Counted from the first letter of the stretch, positions 36,958 to 46,272 are shown. The stretch is DNA of 64,000 bases from Pseudomonas sp. RIT-PI-S (GCF_025642975.1 NZ_JANZKJ010000006.1:124001-188000); one strand, 5' to 3'. Translations and numbers: made by a program. The notes: generated by a model from the letters alone, not told the origin.

Positions 36958-37767
36958 ATGGACTCCACCCCTGACAGCAGCAACGGCAAGCAGAAAGTGC
37001 GCTCGGCCGAAGTCGGCACCGACATCCTCAAGGCACTGGCCAGCCTCTCGCCTTCGACTTCGCTGTCGCGCCTCGCCGAGCAGGTTCAAATGCCCGCGAG
37101 CAAGGTCCATCGGTACCTGCAGGCGCTGATCGCCAGTGGCTTCGCCGAACAGAACCCCGCGACCAATCACTACGCGCTCGGCCGTGAGGCCCTGCGGGTT
37201 GGGCTGGCGGCACTGGGGTCGATGGATGTGCTCAAGCAGGCGGCGCTGCCGTTGTCGCAACTGCGCGACAGCCTCAACGAGACGTGTTTTCTGGCAGTGT
37301 GGGGCAACCAGGGGCCGACCGTGGTACGGATCGAGCCTGCGGTGCGCGAAGTAACGGTCGTCACTCAGATCGGTTCGGTGCTGCCCTTGCTGGGCTCATC
37401 TACGGGGCTGGTGTTCTGCGCGTTCCTGCCCGAGCGGGAAACCATAAGCCTGCGTGAAGCGGAACAGCGCGCTCTGCCACTGGAACGGCAAGCAGCCTTA
37501 CAGCCGCTGCTGGCGACGATTCGCGACACCGGCATGCATCACGTTCACGGCTTGCTCCTGCCTGGCGTAGACGCGCTCTCTGCTCCCGTGTTCGATGCGA
37601 TGGGCAGGGCGGTTGCGGTGATGACCGTGGTAGGGCCCAGCTCGATGTTCGATGCGCAGGCAGAGGGGCCGGCGGCCGCGGCCCTGCGCGACGCCGCGGC
37701 GGGCGTAAGCTGGCGCATGGGGCATGAGCCGAACGCTGGGCGATTGTTACCGCCAGCGCAACGGTGA
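36958..37767 (+). CDS. hmgR: IclR-family repressor of the homogentisate pathway
   Basis: 269 residues with an N-terminal winged helix-turn-helix (about 20-80, LSRLAEQVQMPASKVHRYLQAL) and an IclR effector domain. IclR proteins beside hmgA act as HmgR, which represses the catabolic genes until homogentisate binds. The divergent position and operator palindrome agree. The C-terminal tail is rich in Gly and Ala. The stop is followed by a structured region with a strong terminator. Confidence 0.9.
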   Translation: MDSTPDSSNGKQKVRSAEVGTDILKALASLSPSTSLSRLAEQVQMPASKVHRYLQALIASGFAEQNPATNHYALGREALRVGLAALGSMDVLKQAALPLSQLRDSLNETCFLAVWGNQGPTVVRIEPAVREVTVVTQIGSVLPLLGSSTGLVFCAFLPERETISLREAEQRALPLERQAALQPLLATIRDTGMHHVHGLLLPGVDALSAPVFDAMGRAVAVMTVVGPSSMFDAQAEGPAAAALRDAAAGVSWRMGHEPNAGRLLPPAQR

Positions 37768-37994
37768 TTGTCAAACAATCGGATTTACCCCACGCGCCCT
37801 GGCCCGTATCCTTGCGGCCGTTTCCACCGAATGGTTCGCCTTAGGCTCAAAGCATCCAAGTTAATGCTGACTTAAGCGGCCGCCGCCAACATGGCCAGGT
37901 GGTATGAGGGTAACCCCCCGACGTTGTTTGGTAGCTCCTGAACTAACGTCTTTGCTTGGCCGCTGTGTGCGCAGCGGCCTTTTTTATTACAGCC
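37768..37994 (+). ncRNA. Candidate small RNA or long structured hmgR 3' end
   Basis: No gene is seen in these 227 bases. On the plus strand there are a GGG-TAA-CCC turn near 37909-37917, a GACGTT/AACGTC stem (37920-37925 with 37945-37950) and a canonical terminator at 37958-37985. Such an ordered set of stems ending in a T-run is usual for an sRNA. No clear sigma-70 promoter was found, so it may also be the processed 3' end of hmgR mRNA. Confidence 0.35.
37958..37985 (+). terminator. Intrinsic terminator downstream of hmgR
   Basis: GGCCGCTG (37958-37965) pairs perfectly with 37972-37979 around a six-base loop and is followed by six T. It ends plus-strand transcription 190 bases after hmgR and ten bases before the convergent flavodoxin stop. 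Confidence 0.9.
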
Positions 37995-38450
37995 TCACTC
38001 CGCTAACGCTCGCGCGAACGCTTCCAGCCAGGGCTCGGCATCGGCTTCCGGGGTAACGCTTTCGCTGGCGTCCAGCCTCAGCATCGGCTGTATTTGCCGA
38101 ATGCCTAATTCCTCGAACAACTCCGCCAACAATTCCCCACCCGCGCAAAAACTGTCGCTGTAGCTGGAATCTCCCAATCCGATCACGCCACCGGGCAACC
38201 CCCGTAGCGCCGCCGGAAGATTGTCACGAAGCTCGCTGTACAGCGGCAGCAAGTTATCGGGTATCTCACCCATGCCGGTCGTCGAGGTAACGCCTAACAA
38301 TGCCTGGGGATGGTGCGCCAACAATGCGGTGAGATCGCCCCGCGGGTCGAAATAACATGAATGGCCTGCAGCTTCGAGCTGCTTGGCCGCGTGACGGGCA
38401 ACGTCTTCGGCAGTGCCATAGACGGAACCGGAAAACAGGGCGACTCTCAT
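37995..38450 (-). CDS. Flavodoxin (MioC-like)
   Basis: 151 residues from the ATG at 38450, with TAGGAGC upstream. The FMN phosphate loop SGSVYGTAED is at 8-17, and the ring-binding loops STTGMGEIPDN (about 56-66) and GLGDSSYSDSFC (about 91-102) are present. MioC-type flavodoxins donate electrons in biotin and other radical or P450-linked steps. The partner is unknown. It is transcribed away from the light module. Confidence 0.87.
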   Translation of the reverse strand: MRVALFSGSVYGTAEDVARHAAKQLEAAGHSCYFDPRGDLTALLAHHPQALLGVTSTTGMGEIPDNLLPLYSELRDNLPAALRGLPGGVIGLGDSSYSDSFCAGGELLAELFEELGIRQIQPMLRLDASESVTPEADAEPWLEAFARALAE

Positions 38451-38570
38451 GCCAGGGGCTCCTAGAGACAAGGCTTGCAGTCTAACAGGGCAACTAAAGG
38501 CAGAGTCGATGCCGAGCGCATCGGCGTGGGTTAAACTGCCGCCCTGCCAAGTGGCTGGCCGGGAGGAACC

Positions 38571-39026
38571 ATGATCAACCCTAATCTGTTGCAGCTGGTT
38601 GTTGACGCGTCTAACGATGGAATCGTTATCGCCGAGCAAGAGGGCAGCGATAACATCCTGATTTACGCCAACTCGGCATTCGAACGAATGACTGGCTATA
38701 CCTGCGAGGAAATCCTCTATCGCGACTGCCGCTTTCTGCAGAACGGCCAGGGGGATGAAAACGCCCGCCGCCAGTTGCGCGAAGCCATCGATAACGGACG
38801 CCCGGCACGGCAGATCATTCGCAACTTCCGCAAGGACGGCACAGCCTTCTGGAACGAGCTATCGATCGCTCCCGTATTCAACGAGGGCGACGGGCGACAT
38901 TACTTCATCGGAATCCAGAAGAACGTGACCGAGCAAGTGACCGCGCGGGAACGAATAATGCAACTGGAAGCAGAACTGGCGTCGGCGCGTCAGGAAATTG
39001 TCCGCCTCAAAACTTCTCCACGGTGA
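38571..39026 (+). CDS. Short LOV blue-light photoreceptor
   Basis: 151 residues: one PAS/LOV domain (about 8-118) flanked by short helices, with no output domain. The FMN-adduct cysteine is Cys53 in RDCRFLQ (a D in place of the plant N of NCRFLQ, as in P. putida SB1-LOV), and ASNDGIVIAE, YANSAFERMTGY, NYRKDG-like NFRKDGTAFWNE and YFIGIQKNVTEQ complete the signature. The C-terminal helix (about 120-148) can dimerise and signal. The ribosome binding site is GGGAGGAA. In P. putida such proteins pair with the adjacent LitR-type MerR regulator for light-induced transcription. Confidence 0.92.
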   Translation: MINPNLLQLVVDASNDGIVIAEQEGSDNILIYANSAFERMTGYTCEEILYRDCRFLQNGQGDENARRQLREAIDNGRPARQIIRNFRKDGTAFWNELSIAPVFNEGDGRHYFIGIQKNVTEQVTARERIMQLEAELASARQEIVRLKTSPR

Positions 39027-39095
39027 ACACGCAACGGCAATCGCGAGGTCTTTATGCAAACTTTCTCGTCTGTTCAGTGCTGATCGAGCCGTATC

Positions 39096-39698
39096 ATGCG
39101 AAATGATGCCCTCCTGACGCAGGATGAACTCGACTTCATCCAGAGCATGCACGACAGCCTGGCCGAAGGCGCGGACGTCAGCGCCGGATTACTGGTCAAC
39201 GGCGGCAGCCGGCTACAGGACCTGCTGACACGGCTGGTCGCGCAGGAACACGTGACCATCCAGGCTCAATACGAGAACCAGCAGTTGAGCTTTCCGCTGC
39301 GCCTGGTCGAGGATGAATTCCACGCTCAGCACATCAAGCTCGGCGCCCCGACGATTTACGAGGACGGCCCGATGGTCCGCCCTTGGCGGATGGCCCTCGC
39401 CGACGCACTGCCGCTGCAGGACCGGGAAGGCAAGCCCAGCGCGCTATGGGTGGTGGAGATTTCCGTCAATGGCGTGGTGTTGCAGGTCCGCGATGGGGCG
39501 CAGGCACCCGAGGTGTTTTCGTTGTGGCTGGCCCCGGTGGGCTATAGCCCTATTGCCTTGCGCGGTAGCCTGGAGCGGCAGATCGCCAATGGCCTGATGG
39601 CGTATCGGCTGATCCCCCACGATCCTCAGGAAACCGAACGGCTACGCCATTACATCCTTGAGCAGCACCGCCTGGCACACCCGCAACTGCATACCTGA
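39096..39698 (+). CDS. PilZ-like protein (possible c-di-GMP or light-module component)
   Basis: A 200-residue soluble protein between the LOV gene and the LitR-type gene. It has a YcgR-like N-terminal segment (about 35-95, with FPLRLVEDEF and LGAPTIYE) and a PilZ-like end, with WVVEISVNGVVLQV near 119-132 in the place of the (D/N)xSxxG motif. The RxxxR ligand motif is not clear (only RPWR near 92-95), so c-di-GMP binding is uncertain. Its stop abuts the convergent MerR gene with no gap. The family call is tentative. Confidence 0.6.
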   Translation: MRNDALLTQDELDFIQSMHDSLAEGADVSAGLLVNGGSRLQDLLTRLVAQEHVTIQAQYENQQLSFPLRLVEDEFHAQHIKLGAPTIYEDGPMVRPWRMALADALPLQDREGKPSALWVVEISVNGVVLQVRDGAQAPEVFSLWLAPVGYSPIALRGSLERQIANGLMAYRLIPHDPQETERLRHYILEQHRLAHPQLHT

Positions 39699-40649
39699 TC
39701 AGGTATCCAGGTGCCCGGCGATGTACTGCAACAGCCGGCGCTGCATCAAGCGTCCATCCCCACCAAGGCAGGCGACCTGCGAATTGACCAACTGGTCCTG
39801 AATCAGCTCGCTCATTTCCCCGGCCAGCAGCAGCGGGCAATCGAGCTGCATGGCGAGCTTCATGAACCGCCGGGCCGCGTCGCTGCTGGGGGCGTGGTTG
39901 GAAAATAACACGATGGCCTGCGGCTGGATGCGCTCGCTTACCAAGCCCAGTTCTTCCAGCGGCTGGGCTAGGCCTAATGGCTGCACCCACACCCGTTCAT
40001 TGCCCAGCAGCAGGGCTGCCACCAGCAGCTCGAGCTCATGGCACTGGCCGGGCACCGCGCAGAGCAGCACGTGGCTATCTACCGCTTCGCGCTGAATGAA
40101 CTGTAGCCGCTTGAGCACTTGCCCACGCAGAAAGTGATCGAGGAACGCCCATTCGCTGGCCAGGCCAAAACCGTCCTGGCGAAGGCGCGCCTGCTCCCAG
40201 GCCGGCATGAAGATTTCTTCGAAGGCGACGGCCACCGGGTAGGTGGAAAATACCTGCCCGTAAAGCCGCGTGAGGGTCAGCTCGTCAAAACCCTGCACCA
40301 CCGCCGCAAGCCGATCCCGCCAATGTGCATATTCCACCGAACCCTGAGCCGGCGCGCTGGGGGCGGTGGCTCTGTACGCCTGGCTTCGCGCCAGCAGCTT
40401 GCCTACCTTGCTAACGGCTACACCGCGCTCCAGCCAGCCAAGAATCGCGCGCACTTCCTCGACATCGGCAGGCGAATACAGGCGATGCCCGCTTTCAGTG
40501 CGCGTGGGCTGGATCAGCCCATAGCGCCGCTCCCAGGCGCGCAGCGTGACGGGATTTACGCCGGTAAGCCGCGACACTTCCCGGATGGGAAAGAGCTCCT
40601 GCTGGCTATAGCCAGGGTTTGCAGTGGGGTAGTGTTCGTGGTCGGTCAT
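39699..40649 (-). CDS. LitR/CarH-like MerR regulator (class II, degenerate B12 site)
   Basis: 316 residues. The MerR helix-turn-helix (about 20-88) contains PIREVSRLTGVNPVTLRAWERRYGL. A helical bundle follows (about 108-195) and a cobalamin-fold domain from about 190. The lower-ligand His is kept in PGQCHELEL, but the flanking Asp/Glu and Gly are Q and E. The W-x9-EH cap of light-sensing CarH is absent, since EW-AFLDH occupies that place. P. putida PplR proteins of this class act with LOV partners rather than with B12, and the LOV gene next door fits that picture. Confidence 0.85.
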   Translation of the reverse strand: MTDHEHYPTANPGYSQQELFPIREVSRLTGVNPVTLRAWERRYGLIQPTRTESGHRLYSPADVEEVRAILGWLERGVAVSKVGKLLARSQAYRATAPSAPAQGSVEYAHWRDRLAAVVQGFDELTLTRLYGQVFSTYPVAVAFEEIFMPAWEQARLRQDGFGLASEWAFLDHFLRGQVLKRLQFIQREAVDSHVLLCAVPGQCHELELLVAALLLGNERVWVQPLGLAQPLEELGLVSERIQPQAIVLFSNHAPSSDAARRFMKLAMQLDCPLLLAGEMSELIQDQLVNSQVACLGGDGRLMQRRLLQYIAGHLDT

Positions 40650-40885
40650 GCTGAGGAAAACCCGGCTGTGACAGGCTGTTAGGGAATTGTAACCGTTTGC
40701 TAAGACGTTTTGCTTGGCTGAACGTTTCGTCCAGCCCCCTTTCCGCGAGCATTGGGAAGGCGGCCGCAGACGTTGACGCTCAGATCAGGAATAATCCTTG
40801 CTTGAATATGTTCGCGCCTCACCACCCCGGGGCGCGGATGCGGCGACCTTACCCTGGACGCACGCCAGAAGCTCGGAGATACACA

Positions 40886-41470
40886 ATGTCTACGCCACCT
40901 GTGACCATGCTGGTCGCACGCCGCGCCGCCTACGGCCGCTATCCGGAACTGATCGCCTGGCTGCAGGAAGGCGAGCACTTGGCCACCGATTTTCCCGGCT
41001 ACCTAGGCTCGGGCATCCTGGCACCACCCGCCGGTGATGATGAGTATCAGATGATCTTCCGCTTCGCCAATGCCGCCACGCTTCACGCCTGGGAATATTC
41101 AGCGTCCCGCCAGGCATGGCTGCGGCGTGGCAACGGCCTGTTCGCGCAGCCCTCCGAACGGCGCATTCAGGGCATGGAGGGTTGGTTTGCCGCGCCTTCC
41201 GGTGAGGCCGAGGCGCCACGGCCGCCGCGCTGGAAGCAGGCGGTGGCGATCTGGCTGGCATTTTTCCCGGTTTCGCTGATGTTCAACTTCGTCTTCGGCC
41301 GCTGGCTCGGCGAACTTGCCCTGGCCCCCCGCGTGCTGGTGAGCACGCTGGCCCTTACGCCCCTTATGGTGTTTGTCTTCATACCGCTGTCTACGCGCCT
41401 GCTGGCACCCTGGTTGAATGCGGCGCCGCGGCTTGAAGCGGACACAAAGGGCAGCGTGCAGCCGCGGTAG
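40886..41470 (+). CDS. Antibiotic-biosynthesis-monooxygenase-like protein with two membrane helices
   Basis: 194 residues from the ATG at 40886. The first 100 residues form an ABM dimeric alpha-beta domain (VARRAAYGRYPELIAWLQ, then FPGYLGSGIL and EYQMIFRF). Two membrane segments follow (about 118-140 and 150-172). The function is unknown. ABM-TM proteins often accompany stress or envelope genes. It precedes folM and folX and may be co-transcribed with them. Light control is conceivable from the neighbourhood but is not shown by a recognisable PplR site. Confidence 0.75.
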   Translation: MSTPPVTMLVARRAAYGRYPELIAWLQEGEHLATDFPGYLGSGILAPPAGDDEYQMIFRFANAATLHAWEYSASRQAWLRRGNGLFAQPSERRIQGMEGWFAAPSGEAEAPRPPRWKQAVAIWLAFFPVSLMFNFVFGRWLGELALAPRVLVSTLALTPLMVFVFIPLSTRLLAPWLNAAPRLEADTKGSVQPR

Positions 41471-41551
41471 GGAGGTTGGCGGGGGATTGCGCCTGCGCTA
41501 GTGTGGTGCCTCGGCCGTTGCCCCTGGCGCGGCAAGCACAGCGAGCCGCAG

Positions 41552-42259
41552 ATGCCATCACTTTTTCCTATCCTGATCACCGGCGCGGGGCAGCGCCTGG
41601 GGCTGCACTGCGCCCTGCGCCTGTTGGCCGACGGCTTCCCGGTAATCGCAACCTATCGTAGTGAACGCCCGGGGCTCGCCCAATTGCGAGCCGCCGGGGC
41701 CGTCACCCTGCCCGCAGACTTCACCGATGAAGCAGGCATTCGCCGGTTTATCGACATACTCAAGGCCCACACCGAAGGGTTGCGGGCAATCGTGCACAAC
41801 GCCTCGGCGTGGCTGCCAGACGGGCCGGAGGGTGACGCAAGCGCCTTTGCGCGGATGTACCACGTGCACATGCTCGCGCCGTATCTGATCAATCTCGAAT
41901 GCGAGGCCCTGCTCAAGGCCAGCACGGCTGCGGATATCATCCACATCAGCGATGACGTGATCCGCAAAGGTAGCGCCAGGCATAGTGCCTATTGCGCCAC
42001 CAAGGCCGGGCTGGACAGCCTGGTGCTGTCGTTCGCGGCGCGCCTGGCACCAGCGATCAAGGTCAATGGCATTGCCCCAGCGCTGATTACCTTCAACGAG
42101 CAGGACGACGACGCCTATCGGCACAAGGCTCTGGCAAAATCGGCGATGGGCATCGAGCCTGGCGCCGAGGTCATCTACCAAAGCCTGCGCTACCTGCTCG
42201 ACAACTGCTACGTTACGGGCACCACCCTGACCGTGAATGGCGGTCGACATCTGAAATAG
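41552..42259 (+). CDS. folM: Dihydromonapterin reductase FolM
   Basis: A 235-residue SDR from the ATG at 41552. It has LITGAGQRLG near 7-16, the HNAS segment near 85, and YCATK with the Tyr-Lys pair near 147-151. FolM makes tetrahydromonapterin with NADPH, the cofactor of phenylalanine hydroxylase in Pseudomonas. It is followed after 21 bases by folX, which supplies dihydromonapterin. The name rests on the FolX neighbour and on the SDR family pattern, including the LFPILITGAGQRLG start. Confidence 0.88.
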   Translation: MPSLFPILITGAGQRLGLHCALRLLADGFPVIATYRSERPGLAQLRAAGAVTLPADFTDEAGIRRFIDILKAHTEGLRAIVHNASAWLPDGPEGDASAFARMYHVHMLAPYLINLECEALLKASTAADIIHISDDVIRKGSARHSAYCATKAGLDSLVLSFAARLAPAIKVNGIAPALITFNEQDDDAYRHKALAKSAMGIEPGAEVIYQSLRYLLDNCYVTGTTLTVNGGRHLK

Positions 42260-42280
42260 AAGCCAATGGAGCTTGCCCCC

Positions 42281-42652
42281 ATGTCAATGCTTGAGCCAGG
42301 AATGGCCCGTATCCGGGTGAAGGACCTTCGCCTGCGGACCTATATCGGCATCAACGAGGATGAAATCCTCAACAAGCAGGATGTGTTGATCAACCTGACC
42401 ATCCTGTATCGGGCCACCGATGCGGTACGTGACAACGACATCGATCACGCGCTGAACTACCGCACCATCACCAAGGCGATCATCCAGCACGTGGAAGGTA
42501 ACCGCTTCGCCCTTCTCGAAAGGTTGACCCAGGAGATCCTGGACCTGGTGATGAATTATCAGGCCGTCAGTTATGGTGAAGTCGAGGTCGACAAGCCGCA
42601 TGCACTGCGATTTGCCGAATCCGTCTCGATAACCCTGGCTGGCCGCCGCTGA
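42281..42652 (+). CDS. folX: Dihydroneopterin triphosphate 2'-epimerase FolX
   Basis: 123 residues from the ATG at 42281 (usual family length; an in-frame ATG at 42266 is also possible). It is an aldolase-type T-fold protein with [20 protein letters not shown] and [10 protein letters not shown]. It epimerises dihydroneopterin triphosphate to the monapterin form, and with FolM it makes tetrahydromonapterin. The LRLRTYIG pattern separates it from FolB. Confidence 0.93.
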   Translation: MSMLEPGMARIRVKDLRLRTYIGINEDEILNKQDVLINLTILYRATDAVRDNDIDHALNYRTITKAIIQHVEGNRFALLERLTQEILDLVMNYQAVSYGEVEVDKPHALRFAESVSITLAGRR

Positions 42653-42720
42653 AGCCTGCCGTTGCCGACACGCCACCCAGCCTTCTATCATCCCGCCCCC
42701 ATCCCTGCAGGAGCCCTTAC

Positions 42721-43017
42721 ATGAACGATCAACAGCGCCTGGAACTGGAAGCCGCCGCCTTCCGCCGCCTGGTGGAACATCTGGGCAAGCGCACCGATGT
42801 GCAGAACATCGACCTGATGAACCTGGCCGGTTTCTGCCGCAACTGCCTGTCCAAGTGGTACAAGGCTGCCGCCGATGAGCACGGCGTCGCCATCAGCCAG
42901 GACGATGCCCGCGAGGCGGTCTATGGCATGCCATACGCCGAGTGGAAAGCCCTCTACCAGAAAGAAGCCAGCCCTGAACAGGCGGCGGCCTTTGCCCAGG
43001 GAAAAGCCCATGACTGA
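42721..43017 (+). CDS. DUF1244 protein
   Basis: 98 residues, helical. The conserved core NIDLMNLAGFCRNCLSKWY has a CxxC-type pair near 40-43. The ribosome binding site is AGGAGCC. The last bases overlap the start of the HopJ-like gene (ATGA-like overlap of eight bases), so the two are co-translated. The function is unknown. Confidence 0.85.
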   Translation: MNDQQRLELEAAAFRRLVEHLGKRTDVQNIDLMNLAGFCRNCLSKWYKAAADEHGVAISQDDAREAVYGMPYAEWKALYQKEASPEQAAAFAQGKAHD

Positions 43018-43360
43018 TATCAACGCCTTCCGCGCCAGCCTCGAAACCGGCGAGAACCTGTTCGCCGACACCCTGGCATTCGTGGCCGACCACTATCACT
43101 ACAGCCCACAAGCCTTCGACAACGGCGCGGTCAGCAACGCTGCCGGGCAGAACGAGGGCTCGTGCAAAACGCTGGGGATGGCCAAGCTGGAAGGTCTGAG
43201 CGAGCTGGAAGCCTTGCAGGCCTTTGGCGAACACTATCGCGCCGTACTGGCCACCCCCGACGGCAGTGACCACGCCAACATTCGCGCCCTGATGGTGAGC
43301 GGCCTGGATGAGGTACGCTTTAGCGCCCCGCCGCTGGTTCGCAAGACGGCGATGGCCTGA
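43010..43360 (+). CDS. HopJ-family protein
   Basis: 116 residues from the ATG at 43010. The family was named after a P. syringae type III effector, but members are widespread in bacteria without secretion genes. There is none here, so a housekeeping role is more likely. The core YHYSPQAFDNG...NEGSCKTLGMAKLEGLS...LQAFGEHYR is clear. It is coupled to the DUF1244 gene. Confidence 0.85.
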   Translation: MTDINAFRASLETGENLFADTLAFVADHYHYSPQAFDNGAVSNAAGQNEGSCKTLGMAKLEGLSELEALQAFGEHYRAVLATPDGSDHANIRALMVSGLDEVRFSAPPLVRKTAMA

Positions 43361-43397
43361 TTTAGAGTCAGCACCGTTCGCGGGCTGGGCCGGATGC

Positions 43398-43497
43398 TGC
43401 AGGAGCCGGCGCCGGCCTGCGAACCTAGGTAAGCTCGTTCCCGAGTGCTGCCCCCGGGCCTGCAGAGGCCTTGCTGTAGGAGCTGACGCCAGCCTGC
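43398..43497. repeat. Two REP-like elements between convergent genes
   Basis: The unit TGCAGGAGCCGGCGCCGGCCTGC (43398-43420) recurs as TGTAGGAGCTGACGCCAGCCTGC (43475-43497), with 18 of 23 bases shared. Both are imperfect hairpins of the TGTAGGAGC type found in many copies in Pseudomonas genomes. They lie between the HopJ gene and trxB. Confidence 0.6.
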
Positions 43498-43515
43498 AGC
43501 CCTGGGGGCCGAGGT

Positions 43516-44538
<1,023 letters not shown>

Positions 44539-44544
44539 TTAAGT

Positions 44545-44589
44545 AAAAAAGGGTTACGGCCATTCCGGGAAGGTTCGTCGCCATAACCC
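44545..44589 (-). terminator. Intrinsic terminator of the peroxiredoxin gene
   Basis: On the minus strand GGGTTATGGC (44589-44580) pairs with GCCGTAACCC (44560-44551) and six T follow (44550-44545). It lies 20 bases after the stop and separates the gene from trxB. Confidence 0.85.
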
Positions 44590-44609
44590 CTGAAATCTGC
44601 CACCAGCGC

Positions 44610-45209
44610 TTACAAGCCCTGGGCGTTTTCCGCCAGGTAAGCGGCAACGCCCTCGGCATCGGCCTTCATACCCTTTTGCCCTGGACGCCAGCCCGCGGGG
44701 CACACCTCACCGTACTGTTCGGTGAACTGCAGCGCTTCGACCAGCCGCAGCATCTCGTCTACCTCGCGCCCCAGCGGCAGGTTATTGACCACTTGGTGTT
44801 GAACAACACCCTGCTGGTCGATCAGGAAGGAAGCCCGCAGCGCAACGCCATCCGCATGCTCGATACCGTACGAGCGCGTGATTTCATGCTTGACGTCCGC
44901 CACCATCGGGAACTCGACGGCACCGATGCCGCCCTTCTCGACCGGCGTGCTGCGCCAGGCGTAATGGGTGAACTGCGAGTCGATCGACACGCCTACCACC
45001 TCTACACCCAGCTCACGGAAACGGGCGATACGGTTGTTGTGGGCGATGATTTCCGAGGGGCACACGAAGGTGAAGTCCAGCGGCCAGAAGAACAGCACCA
45101 CGTACTTCCCGCGCAGCGATGACAGCGTGAAGCTGTCTACGATGCTGCCGTCGCCGAGCACGGCGGGAGCGTCGAAATCCGGGGCCTGGCGGTTGACCAG
45201 AATACTCAT
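44610..45209 (-). CDS. Typical 2-Cys peroxiredoxin (AhpC/Prx family)
   Basis: A 199-residue cytosolic peroxidase that reduces hydrogen peroxide and organic peroxides with electrons from thioredoxin or AhpF. The peroxidatic Cys50 is in FVCPSE and the resolving Cys170 in EVCPAGW, which defines the typical 2-Cys class. A start ATG at 45209 is preceded by GGAGATG-like bases. It is followed by its terminator and trxB. No OxyR-like site was recognised upstream. Confidence 0.92.
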   Translation of the reverse strand: MSILVNRQAPDFDAPAVLGDGSIVDSFTLSSLRGKYVVLFFWPLDFTFVCPSEIIAHNNRIARFRELGVEVVGVSIDSQFTHYAWRSTPVEKGGIGAVEFPMVADVKHEITRSYGIEHADGVALRASFLIDQQGVVQHQVVNNLPLGREVDEMLRLVEALQFTEQYGEVCPAGWRPGQKGMKADAEGVAAYLAENAQGL

Positions 45210-45433
45210 GGGGCATCTCCAGAAAGGGTTGAAAATTGAAGTGCGTGAAGCTTAACGAGGACCAGCCGGCTTGGGAAATACCCTTTGGCAATTCTGCCCA
45301 TAGGGGCCGCCTATTCGTCCTCGCTCGGTACCGGCAAGGGCCATGACTATGTTTCCAAGCGCTGCGGAGCGCTTTTCCCGTTCACTCAAAGCCGGTACCG
45401 TGCCGCCAACATCTCTGTTGGAGCAAGCTTTCC

Positions 45434-46183
45434 ATGCCATTGCCTGTCCTTTCCGGCCCGCAATACCTGCGCCATGGGCTGAAGCTGGTGCTGAGCCCAG
45501 GGCTGCGGCTGTTCGTGCTGTTGCCCCTGTCGATCAACCTGGTGTTGTTCGTGGGTTTGATTTATTTCGCCGGCCACGAGTTCAGTCTGTGGGTAAGCCA
45601 GCTGATGCCTGTTCTGCCCACCTGGCTGGGCTTGCTCAACTACATCCTTTGGCCGCTTTTCGTGATGCTGGTCCTGCTGATGGTGTTTTTCACCTTCACC
45701 ATGGTGGCGAATATCATCGCCGCGCCGTTTAACGGCTTCTTATCGGAGAAGGTGGAAGGCGTGGTCCGCGGCACGGATGTTTCTCCGCCGTTCAGTTGGG
45801 CGGAACTCGCCGCCCTGGTGCCGCGCACCTTTGGCCGGGAAATGCGCAAGCTGGCGTACTACCTGCCCCGGGCGGCCGGCCTGCTGGTGCTGTCATTGAT
45901 CCCCGGAGTGAACATCATTGCCGCACCGCTGTGGCTATTGTTCGGGGTGTGGATGATGGCCATCCAATACATCGACTACCCCGCCGACAACCACAAGATG
46001 AGCTGGGACAGCATGCTCGCCTGGCTGCGACAGAAGCGCTGGGCCAGCCTCAGCTTTGGCAGCGTCGTGTACGTGGCGCTGCTGATCCCCCTGGTCAACA
46101 TCCTGATGATGCCGGCAGCAGTGGCCGGCGCGACGCTCTTCTGGGTCCGCGAGCGCGAGGCCTCCAACCCGCCCGTGGCATAG
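45434..46183 (+). CDS. cysZ: Sulfate transporter CysZ
   Basis: A 249-residue inner-membrane protein with four long hydrophobic segments (about 22-50, 62-90, 140-165, 200-230). It begins [26 protein letters not shown], which is typical of CysZ, and the [10 protein letters not shown] and DYPADNHK segments are conserved. CysZ brings in sulfate for cysteine synthesis. The length is standard. A ribosome binding site TTGGAGC stands upstream. A gene of unknown function follows after a branched leader. Confidence 0.92.
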   Translation: MPLPVLSGPQYLRHGLKLVLSPGLRLFVLLPLSINLVLFVGLIYFAGHEFSLWVSQLMPVLPTWLGLLNYILWPLFVMLVLLMVFFTFTMVANIIAAPFNGFLSEKVEGVVRGTDVSPPFSWAELAALVPRTFGREMRKLAYYLPRAAGLLVLSLIPGVNIIAAPLWLLFGVWMMAIQYIDYPADNHKMSWDSMLAWLRQKRWASLSFGSVVYVALLIPLVNILMMPAAVAGATLFWVREREASNPPVA

Positions 46184-46215
46184 TTATTTAAAGCCAGAAC
46201 GGAGCAGGAGTTGGC

Positions 46216-46272
46216 TCAAATGGCGCCCCCTGAAATTGCCTCAGGGGGCCAGGGCAGGTTAGCCCCATTTGA
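46216..46272 (+). promoter_or_regulatory. Three-way-junction RNA leader of the next gene
   Basis: An outer stem TCAAATGG (46216-46223) with CCATTTGA (46265-46272) encloses two hairpins: CCCCCTGA/TCAGGGGG (46226-46233 with 46241-46248) and GGGC/GCCC (46252-46255 with 46262-46265). The closing arm abuts the GAAGGA ribosome binding site, and the ATG is at 46283. Folding could hide or free that site. No known riboswitch is recognised. Confidence 0.45.

Noticed and set aside
37800..37816. Sigma-54-like TGGCCCG...TTGCG
   Set aside because: The spacing between GG and GC is one base too long for a sigma-54 promoter.
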